Assembly: GCA_009760855.2 (NCBI GenBank) | Contig: WPIO01000128.1 | Location: 942,001 to 1,006,000, forward strand | Direction of reading: 5' to 3' | Origin: Cristatella mucedo | Lineage: Eukaryota > Bryozoa > Phylactolaemata > Cristatellidae | Length of the DNA: 64,000 bases | Position numbers and translations under genes: made by a program | Notes under the pieces: model-generated | Databases searched by the model: none | Told to the model about the DNA's origin: nothing | Seen by the model: the letters and a program-made list of their open reading frames with translations, nothing else | In this document: positions 44,301-55,301 of the stretch, one piece after another | Numbering within the stretch: the stretch's first letter is position 1 | Layout of the letters: every line of letters starts with the position of its first letter

Positions 44301-47300
44301 TACTTGATCAGCATGCTGCGACTCTGCAGGAACAGCTGACTGGCCTAGAACGATAACCACCCAGAAGGTCGCTGCTTTGCTGCACAAGCACAAATTCACT
44401 GCTTCTGCTCTATGCAGCTCGATGGCAGCAATGGCGACACATGGCACCACTACAGTGGTGGCCGGTGGCAACACGCCCAGTCAAATCGCCACAGGGAGCA
44501 AGGTGTGGCATCGAGTCTGCCCAGGACAGGGCTATGCGACAGCAAAACCCTGTCACATGAGCAGCCGGCAGTGGCAATTTCCCCTCCCGCCACTGCCGTA
44601 CGTGCGGCCATTTGTTCGTTGGCTTCACCTGTGCCGACTTGCCCAGGCGGATGAGCTGGGCTACTGCATTGCGCGAGGCAGTGGGTCCGCCTCGCAACGT
44701 GCGCTCAGGAGGACACTGCAGTTCCTTCACCAGTATGTCTGTTAGCTGCTTCACACGGTGATCGATGCGGGTCCTGAAAAACATCTTGCAAGATCTCGCA
44801 CACGTCCAACTACCTTGCACTGTGCGGCACTCGAGCAAACATCCAATGGCGGTGTGCTCTGGCTGGAGCGCAGAGTGCACAGGCATCTGGCATCACAGGC
44901 ATCTGGCTACGAGCTACGGGATACAAGCTCAGGAAGTAATGAAAGGTTTAAGAAGCAGCAAAGAGAGCACCGTGCTGTGGATGGACCGTTCCATTTTTGT
45001 GCTGTGAGGATCCGACTAGCTAAACGACAGTGTTTCTGATGGCCGGCACTTTAATTCATAGAGATCTTTCGACGTTTACCAACGAAAAGAAGGATGGCAC
45101 AGCCAAAATTGTTAGTAGCTGCTCTGCCAGAAACCATTTCTTCGAAAGTTGAGAAAAGGTGTCTGCTTAGAAAAGGAAAATCCAAGTGTCTGTCAAGCAG
45201 CCATTCATATGCCATGGCATTAATACATCAGTGTATAATAAACTGGCGATCGATCTAACGATATATTTTTTCCAAACAATGAAGTTTCTCTGAAGCCACC
45301 TAGCTAGAATAATAACACTAGTAATTTCTTAGTAGTGCATTAATGCAATAACGAGCCCCCACCCGAACTTCACACCATCCAGCTACCAATACACAGTCTA
45401 ACTCAATGCTAGGCACACCGTCTCATTACTGTTTTCAAAATGCAAACTGGGGCCATTCTGCATTCTGTAACCAGATATAGTACACATACGGTCTGGGGCT
45501 TAACAATAGGCAGTGGTCCGAGTCTGTAAAAGGTCAGCATTCACTTAAAAGGACAAAGGACACGACTGCACAGTGCATAGATAGAGCGAATCCCCACAGC
45601 ATATCGACCATAGTTGCAGGCGCCTTCACAGTACCTGCATGGTCACATCTATTGCCCTACTTTATTGCTATCGCTAGTACAATTAGGTGAGGTGATAGGA
45701 TAGCAAATACATAATAGCGTGTGACACATCTATTATAATATGAACGATGTATATGGTAAGAATGCTGCACGAACTCCTGACACTAATACGGATGGGATAA
45801 TAATGTACAAGTACTCAAAAATGAATCACTTCGGGGGCGGAGATAATATTATTAACAGTATATTTGCATAGTGCCTTCAAAGAACCAAATCCATGTCTAG
45901 GCAATTAGCCTATTTTGTAAAGGATGTCAACATGGTTAGTCATGACATGTGCAGTGTCAGCATGCATAAGCACACAAGGAAAATTCACAAGGTCCCTGCA
46001 AATGCTGCAAATAAAAAATTGGTTTTTATCTTCTGTTTAAATGTCGTGACGTCAGAGGATGTCGCAAGGTCAGTTGAGAGTGAGTTCCACGATTTGGAAC
46101 TAAATGAACTATATGAACTAAACACCAGTCACAATAGGATTTGCTTGAGACTGGTTTGAGGATCAGCTAGATGCTTGATTCAGAAGACTGGGTGATACCA
46201 TGCCTATCCTGATTGGAGAGTAGGTAGGCTGCAGCAAGAGAATGAAATGACTTAAAAGTAAGTGACACAACTTTGAAGACGATCACTGCTTGATTGAAAG
46301 CTAGTGCGGGTCGGCGAGTAGTAGTTTAATGGGGAAACTGCAACGTTTGTAACAAATAACCTAGCCGTGCAATTTTGCACCAATTGTACTTCTTACGGTA
46401 CAGGCCAAAGGACTGCAAGTAATGAGTTACAGATGTCGTGATGCGATGTCATAACTGCACGGACGAACTTAAAAGTTGTATCCCTCGGTTAAGCAGGTCT
46501 TTCACAATGTCATGCTGCTGAAAGTCCACAAACCTGACTCTAGAGCTGAGGTGGTGATAGTAGTCCAAAGAAAGGTCACTTTGGAACAGGACACTCCGAT
46601 GTCGGGAATATGCCACAGGAAATATTCTAGCAGAGTCAATTTTGAGGCACAGGTTCTATGATTTCTGCATCACACTCGGTTAGCCCATAACTAGTAGGTT
46701 GGTTTTATCGTCATTCTGCTTGAGAAAGTTTGCTGCTACCTAAGTAGTACAAGCCCCCATAACACTACAGAGGAACAGGATTGCCTTGCTCTGTTAACAC
46801 GTAGGTCTACAACGTTGATAGCTAAAGAAGATCCCACACTTCCCCACTACCGTCTGGGATTCGATCAGCAAGGTACTTGTAAGCAGCTTTTCATCTGTGT
46901 GTGCGTGTGTGTGCGCGTACATGTTGTTACTCGTTAAGTTTACTAACGAAAATGACGGCCAACCAAGAGTTCGTTGAATGATTTCAAGGTTCATCAAGTG
47001 CAAGAAAAGTGAAATAACATGATGCCAACGTCAATCCAATAAAGGAATTGACTAAAACAAACAGCACTTCACGAAGCATTTGACAGTGATCAAACATTAT
47101 TGTGAAAACTAACACCACCAGGCCTGCATTTGACTAAACTGTCTCACACCCACCTGTGTTCACGAAGTTGTGGTGCAGACTTTTGTGACTGGGTCAGTGC
47201 CTGATTAGCTGCAAAAAAAGCTTTTATACAATGATTGATTTTTTGATATACAAATAGCATGTTTTATTGCAGTTAAACGCCAGTCCCAGACGGGCTCGAA

Positions 47301-49878
47301 AGTAACAGTTAAGTGTTCAAGTACGAAAAAGTGGAACTTACAACTGTAGCAATATAGTTGAGCTTACACAAACACACACATACATTCATTCACACAGACA
47401 CACATAAACATACATTGGCGCTAAGGTACATGCACACACGCTCACACAAACACGTGCCTATAGGAGGGGATGCACACATTTAAACTCACGCACATGCATG
47501 CACACACAATACAAACACACGCACAAACGTACATGGACCCAATGTCACAGTAAGGGCTTTGGAAGATGGAGCATACTGCTTTGGAACTTATAATACTAAT
47601 ACACAACAACTACTACTACTACTAATAGATTAATATAGCACCCTCAGAGAACTGAATCTCTGTATAAGTATATTACAGATGTTGCATATAAAGCATGACC
47701 AAAAGTTTGGTGGAAACGTCCCCAAGCAGCAGGCACAGCATAAACAGGTAATTCATAAATTTAAGTGCTCAAGCAGCTACCAGCCTATCTTGCCCAAGAC
47801 ACATACTGACACCTACACATGGCAGTTTTGAATATGGCTGATCTAAGCTCAGCTGGTTATAAGACAACACGGACTAGAAAGCCCAGGTGCTACGGCAGGG
47901 TTACTACAGGTCAATTGGCCCTTGCGAAAGGCATGCCCAATTCCAGCAATAACGGCATTGTTTGACAAATATAATAGTGCTATCACTATTGCACACACAA
48001 TGAGCAAGCAAGCAAACATTTATTTGCTAGATAAGTTACCATTAGCATGCTGACACTGCCTAATGAGATCATAAGCAGATTCAAGGGATTGGCATTTTCA
48101 ACACCTGCATACATAAATTGTTCCACCAGGAAGCACATCGCTATGGCCATTGCAGGTCTGAACTGAAGTCGAGAAGCAGGTAAAAGCTGCCTTCACGTGA
48201 TAGTAAGGTAAACCTTGCTCAAGATTCACTTGTGCATATTAAGGAAGCAAATAAGGTGTAAAGAAACCTGAATACACTAGGATAGTTAAAGCCATGCAAT
48301 ATCTACAGTGCAACACAATTAGTTGCCACCTGCAACTCCACTAACTTCCAAAAACTAATCGATCGAATATCAAACGCTTTAATAAATTACTGTGCATAAG
48401 TGTAAGTATAGTAAATCTCATCAAACAGCTAACATAAAATGTAGGAAAAATAAAAGGCAGCAACGTCCCCGCAAACACAAACAAGGGGGATGCCACAGGG
48501 GGGGGGAGAGGTCGTGCAGTGACCAGCTGCGGGTCGAGGCTAACAGTGCATATCGGCCTGATTCACTGCCTTACTCCTCACCTCGGCTGGACAAGCAACC
48601 TAAGTGAATCAGTTAATCAAAATGGTAACTGGCTGTACAATCACAGAAAATGGAAACTACACAGCAGCAGATTACAACAAAGAGCTGCCACCAGTAAAAA
48701 CTACAAGTGGCTGATATAATCATGATAAAAAATAATGAATGTGTATAATACCCTCAGAGAACTTAATCTCTTTCTCGGTACTTTTCATATGCTGTAAAGG
48801 AAGCATGATCAAATGGTAAGTGGTAACACACAGAATGCCAGCAAGCTTGACATGGTTAGAGGTACATGCAGTGTCAATATGTAAAATATGGTTGGTGATA
48901 GCATGCATAGTGTCAGCACACATAACCAAACAAAGGCCAAATACCAAACAACCCACTCAATGCTACCTTCTAAGCTTCTTCTTAAATGTCTTCAAGTAAG
49001 GTGATGCTGAGACGTCCAGGGAGTGACTCCCAGGCTTTGAAAGCATACGCACTATAGGCACGGTCTCCAAAGGATTTGAGGCATAGCTAAGCGATTTGAG
49101 TCAGAAAAGGAGGTGGCGAGGTGCCTAGTCAGGGGGTGGATAGGTTCCGATAGGCAGGCTGGAGCTAGAGAATGAAGTGACCTAAAAGTTACTGACAGAA
49201 CCTCGAAGTCGATATGCTGCTTGATTAAGAGCCGGTGCAAGTCGGCGAGAAACGGTGTGATGTGGCAACTGCAACGCTTAAGACAGGCAAGCCTAGCTGC
49301 AGAGTTTTGCATAAGCTCTAAGCGCCTAATTGCACAGGCCGGTAGACCAACGAGCAGTGAGTTACCGAAGTCAGGATAGGATGTCACAAATGCATGGACC
49401 AACTTAGATGTGGTATCCCTGTCTAAACTAGCCCGAATTTCAGCAATGCTATGTAGCTGAAAGTAGGTAGACTTGACTGTGGAGCAAATGCAGTCATCTA
49501 GTGATACGTCACTTTGGAGCAGGATACCCAGATTTCGTGCAGATGCTAAAGGAGATACTGTACGATAGCAAATTCAAGTTGAAGTTTTAAGCATTCCAAT
49601 TTCTGAGTCTCAATTCAAGTTGAAGTTTTAAGCATTCCAATTTCTGAGTCATACTTGGTTAGCCCATAACTAGTACGTTACGTTAGGTGTATCCTCATTC
49701 CATTTGAAAAAGCTCGCCTGCATCCATGCACGGATGTCAGCAACACATGCAGCGAGCGAGTGTACAGCATTCGACGTGGTAGACGGCTGGGAGGGATCAA
49801 AGCAAACATAGAACTAGTTGTTATTTGCATACAAATGAAAGCCCAGACTTCTCGTGGCGATCATATTAGCAAGAGAGC

Positions 49879-49938
<60 letters not shown>

Positions 49939-52900
49939 GAAATGTGAAAAGAAGTGGACCTAGCACTGAGGTACTAAGTACTTCAGTGGCTTATCGGATG
50001 ATAACTGTCCATTCACTTCAATACTCCGGGGTCTCCCACTGAGATACGACATAAACCATTGCAGTGCAGAGCCAGTGATGCACAGGCAAAATGAGAAGCA
50101 CTCGATAAGGATTTGGCGACCAATAGCATCAAGCACTGCCGAAAAATCAAGGAAAGCACGCAGAGATATCTTCGCCAAAGTCTGCATTCATGATAAGGTA
50201 CACTCGAAACAATAGTGACTGCGGAGTCATTAGCTCTAAAACCATAATGGAAGTTACTTGATCGCTTAACAGCACGAAGTTACCATAGCGTAGCTACTAC
50301 CCAATCATGACTAATAATAATAATAATAAAAATAATACATTTGATAGAGTGTCCCCAGAGAACTAAATCTCTCTAGATGCTTTACATTTGCTGCAAAGGA
50401 AACACGATCGAATGATTAGTGGTAGCATGCTCAACAAACAACAAGAATAGCACGGTCAGGGATGACATGCACAGGGTCAGCATGCAGGTGTGGTTAGTGG
50501 CAGCAAGCAACAGTGTCAGCATGCATAAGCACATAAAGGTCAAATCACAGGGACCCACTGAATGCTGTGATAAATAGATGTGTTTTTAGTTTCTTTGTAA
50601 ACGTGGTCAAGTCACGGGATGCCGTGATGGAAGTTGGGGAGTGAGTTCCAGGGTTTGGGAGCACATGAACTAGAGACACGGTCTCCAAAGAATTCGAGGT
50701 TTGTACGAGGTATAGGTAAACAGTTAGATTACGAAATACTGGTGGTATGATGCTTAGCCTGGTGAGGGAGTAGATCTGATAGGTAGGCTGGAGCCAAATA
50801 ATGAAGGGGCCTAAAAGTGAGTGACAGAACCTTAAAGTCGATGCGTTGCTTGACTGGGAGCCAGTGCAGGTCAGAGAGAAGCGGTTGCGATGTGGCAACT
50901 TCGACGCTCACGGCAGACCAGCCAAGCGACAGAGTTTTGCACCAGCTGTACGTGCCTATTGCACATGCCACTAGACTAGCAAGCAGTGAGTTGCAGAAGT
51001 CAAGACGGGATGTCACAAAAGCATGGACCAACTTAGATGTGGTATCCCTGTACATGTATAACATCCTTAGATGTGGTATCCCTGCCTAAACAAGTTCGCA
51101 TTTTAGCAATGTTATGTAGCTGACAGTAGGCAGACTTGATTGTGGAGCTGATGTGGTCGTCTAACGAAAGGTCACTTTGGAACATGGCACCTAGATTTCG
51201 TGCAGATTCAACAGAAGATATGCTGGTAGAGCCTATGTTGACTAGACAGCTAACTAAAAAGATCTCCCTCTATTCCTGGCTACTCAGGCCGAGCCAACGT
51301 CGGCTGGATTAAATGACCAAGCAGCCCAAGCACGGCAGGGCCGCCAGCATCGGGCATTTTTCATGCAAACTAAGAGTGGGTTGAAGGCACCCGGAAGAAA
51401 AGGCGACTGCAGCACCTTGGGAAGGAATGAAAGTAGAGTACAGGTGGACAAGAGTGCCCAGATTATCAAGCATTGACCAAAGTCAGCACCCTTGTCTTAG
51501 AGTTGTATATACAGTTACAATCGACTACAACGAGTGCACCACCATTAACGGTAAGACGACTCACAAGCTGCATGGGCATGGGCATGACTGCAGGCTGCAT
51601 GCCATGATTGGGCATGACTGCTGCCCTACCTACCCTTCTCGATGCGGTCAACTGCCCCTTCAAAGTCTCGCTGGGCTATAAGCACATCAAGATCTTCGGG
51701 AAGCTCTTGCAGCCAATCAACTTCATAATACCGCTCAAGATTTCCAGCTACATCGAAGGGATTCAAACTGCTACGCTGCTCGCCCGGCTCGCTCTGCGAG
51801 TCCTCCTCCTCATCATCGAAAGCTGCAATGCCAAGAAAAGGAAGCACTCAATGAAAAGGAAACAAGCTCTCACGCTTCCTTTGCAGCAAATGTAAAGTGC
51901 CTATAACGAGATTAAGTTCTCTGAAGGAGCTACACAGGAATGCGATTTCTTATCACTGTTACTAGTCGGCAAATGAGAGCGCATTGCAAGGCTCGCAAAT
52001 GCTCAGCTCAGTCAGGCATTAGCTTACGGTTCGAAAGCTTCACACCAGAGGCAGGTGGCCGTGAACCTGGTAGCGCCTGGTAGGCTGGCGACGGCGCAGG
52101 CGCGGCAGCCTCACTGGCCGCAGTGTCACCACCACGGCGTGCCTTGTCCCTGGCTGCTTTCTTCTTCTTAGCCTCTTCCAGTATGTCGAGCCATTGTCGC
52201 TGGAACGGTGATTAAGTAAAAACTGCAAAACTAGCAGCAGCAGCATCAGAAAGCTACACCGTAATCATCAACCTTAAGACCATATTGGGCAGGCTATTCA
52301 AAATACCATTTGAATTCTTGACATATAGCATTAATATAAGATAGTCTTAGAGATATCGACATACCGTCAGTACACCTATCGCCTAAACAAACTAGGCTCT
52401 ATCACCAATAGGCATCGTTTCTAGAGGTTTCAGACTGCTGCTGCTGCCTTGAACCCAAATAGAAACTGCTTGGAGTAGGCTGGCTGAATGTCCTTGACTG
52501 CCCTGGCGCTACAATAATTTTGGTCAAGCTGGATGACAAATAAGTGCGACTACATTAAGGCAGCTGTAGCTTGATAGCTAACGAAATAGCTACCTCAACA
52601 CAGCAGGTGCACAAAAGTTTACCCCATGATGGGCCCGAAGAACCACGTGGCCACGAAGCCACAACTGAAAGGCTGCAAAGGGTGAAGTCCTTGTCATTGA
52701 CTGCCCTCAGTGTCTACAGCAAGTGGACACACCTGATGCTATGGTGGCTCCCGAGAAAACGAAAACCAGCTGCACCTGCACTCTCAGTACTGCATTAGGG
52801 AGGGGGCCATCTCTATAACATATTGTGCAGGAATCTAGTCTTAAGATCGGCATTTTGCAGACCGGAAATTCAGCAAAGACTGCAACTCAAATTCTTCGAT

Positions 52901-54769
52901 GCCCCCTTACGCAGCTTGCCTTTTGATCAACTTCAATTAGAGAGCCATGCTACACATTAAAAACGAGGTTTCCTTTGAATTTTCACAAAACATTTCAGAG
53001 TGAATCAGCAATTTGAGGGTGGCTATTAGGACGCATACATGTGCATGTGTTTTGTGTGTAATTAGTAAAGCAGCCTAAGACAACTAAATCTATATCCAGG
53101 TGCTTTACATATGCTGAAGGGATCGAGCCTGAGGCCTAGGTCATTAAACGCAAGCACTTTATTCCTGGACAAAACAAGGGCGGAGGCAGCACACAGTGCC
53201 GGTCTTCCTCCTTACAAACCGGCTTCAGCTACTAAGACCAGCTGTGCACTCGGTCTGATCAAGATAAGCAGTTTGCATATGTTGAGGATATGACCGGTGC
53301 AGAAGTGCTCAGGGCTTGACTTTTCATTGGGGCTACACTGTTCTTTCACCCCCACGAGGTTGTGCATGTGAATCTGTGCAGGGGAACAGAAAAAACTTTC
53401 ACTGCTCTACATCTGCCATTCCCATCAAGGACGCTCGACCGACTAATGACAGACCGGCTAAACACTTGCAATTAAACAGATAATCCAAGTCCGTTGGCTC
53501 CCGAATGCATACCGAAAACCGCTTAGGCTGTGAGCGTGCTATACAAAACTCTCCTACGCAACACCCGCTCAGTCTTTGTGAAGCTACCGAAAGCGATATA
53601 TTACATTACATTAAGGCAGGATTTAGGTCCTGTCACTCCTCAAAGACAGCATTACTATGCTGAATACAAGCCATCTCAGAAATGATGACTTAAGGAAGTG
53701 GTTCTATTAAAGCTTGCTCGATGGCATCTCAAAATTTAAGTCGACCAGCCAAGATCAGCACTATAAGCTCAAGCTTAACTTTGCTGTCAACGGGTGCTGT
53801 ATTCAGTCGACATGCCCGTGCAAACGTGAAGCCTGCTCTGAAACCCAAACTGGGAGCCACCCACTCACCTTTGCTTTTGGATTATCGGTTTGGTAGACCC
53901 TCGTGTCTGGAAACATGAGAACTTTGAAGGCATTCTTAATGGGTCCAATATCTTTTGCGTTGACGACGGCAAGGCTGTCTAGTTCATAAAGAGCCTGATA
54001 CTTGTACCTCATCGGACCTCGCCTACAGGCCACCGAAACACATTAACAGCAAGACAGAATGCATGAGCACCCAATAACAAAGCAGCAAAACTGGCACGAG
54101 CATGGCACATAATGCCTCAAACTAAGGTAAATTGGCTCACGCGAGTAGCTGTCACAAATTCTATTCCAACAAAGCACACGAGGTCGTGGGTACGAATCCT
54201 GCTGCAGAGAATCCTGTATTGCCTGAAGCAAGCAGTGTGATAGCTGCAAAGGCTCGCCTACCTTTATATCACTGATGGCTCCCGAGAAAACGAAAACCAG
54301 CTGCACCTGCACTCTCAGTACTGCATTAGAGAGGGGGCCATCTCTATAACATATTGTGCAGGAATCTAGTCTTAAGATTGGCGCTAAATCAGCTAATCTT
54401 TACTTTATTTTACCTTTGTTTTGCTTGTATTTAAGGTTCAAAACCACACCATGGAATATTAAAAAAATTGATCACTCCCTACAAGGTAATCGTTAGTTTG
54501 ACTACCTCTATTACTGCTAAACCATCTCTTAGGCCAATATGGCATGGTCTAACCATGCCCCTCGGTCTTAGCCCAGGGGAAGGTGTTCACCAAGGTCGTG
54601 AGTTCGAGTCCTGAAGCTGGTGATCTTATATTGCCCACTGTCAGCTGTGATGATAGCTGTTGAATCAGCTAACCTTTTTTAATGATACAAGATTAGCTGA
54701 AAAAAGAAGCCATGAGAAATTTCGGGATTCAAAATTCATTCTTTAGACTGCCCGAAGGAGATGGCAAAC

Positions 54770-54800
<31 letters not shown>

Positions 54801-55262
54801 TGTCAATAATAGGCCGGCTGTATACTGTCCTAAAATAGATCAAAATATCTATCCAGGCACTTTAAAACTTGCGGCAAGAGCAGCAATAGCCAAAGATTAA
54901 TGGTGTGCAAAGCAGGAAAGGCAGAGCAGAGCATCATGCTTGGACTCGCATGCAAAAGCACACAAGAAGACAGTCAGACTTAAATGGACCTTTTCTTTCT
55001 TTATAAATCCAAATACTGCGATAGAAACAGGCACACACTGGTTAGACGTACAAACAAAGGACACGCAAGAGGTAGCATTCCACAAATGTCTACGCACACA
55101 AGTACACACTTGCATCACCACACAGACATATTCTCTCATGCCCGCGGACACACACACAGAGACACACACACAGGGACACACACACAGAGACACACACACA
55201 GAGACACACACACAGAGACACACACACAGAGACGCACACACACACAGAGACACAGAGACACA

Positions 55263-55301
<39 letters not shown>

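Larger units (their letters stand above)
48730..50260 (-). pseudogene. LINE-A RT copy with internal (GA)n, minus strand
   Basis: From the hairpin end at about 48750 the minus strand runs up through the C-terminal, thumb, YADD-region and the upstream LSGRPRSIEVNGQLSS and GITGSALQWF segments to about 50260. A (GA)n tract at 49880-49935 and a 39-bp tandem duplication at 49571-49650 interrupt it. Frames are broken. Confidence 0.75.
47209..51633 (-). other. EXOC8: EXOC8 intron 8
   Basis: About 4.4 kb with GTAGGT donor. Two LINE-A copies lie in head-to-tail order, plus CA-rich and (GA)n tracts. 47700-48720 and 51250-51630 are unassigned. Confidence 0.75.
52200..53868 (-). other. EXOC8: EXOC8 intron 6
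   Basis: About 1.7 kb with GTGAGT donor. It holds one copy of a 106-bp direct repeat (52745-52850), a LINE-A tail (53060-53125) and a LINE-B end (53487-53615). The rest is unassigned. Confidence 0.75.

Noticed and set aside
55140-55298. CRISPR-like spaced repeat
   Set aside because: Units are contiguous low-complexity CA/GA repeats with no unique spacers, in a eukaryotic intron.
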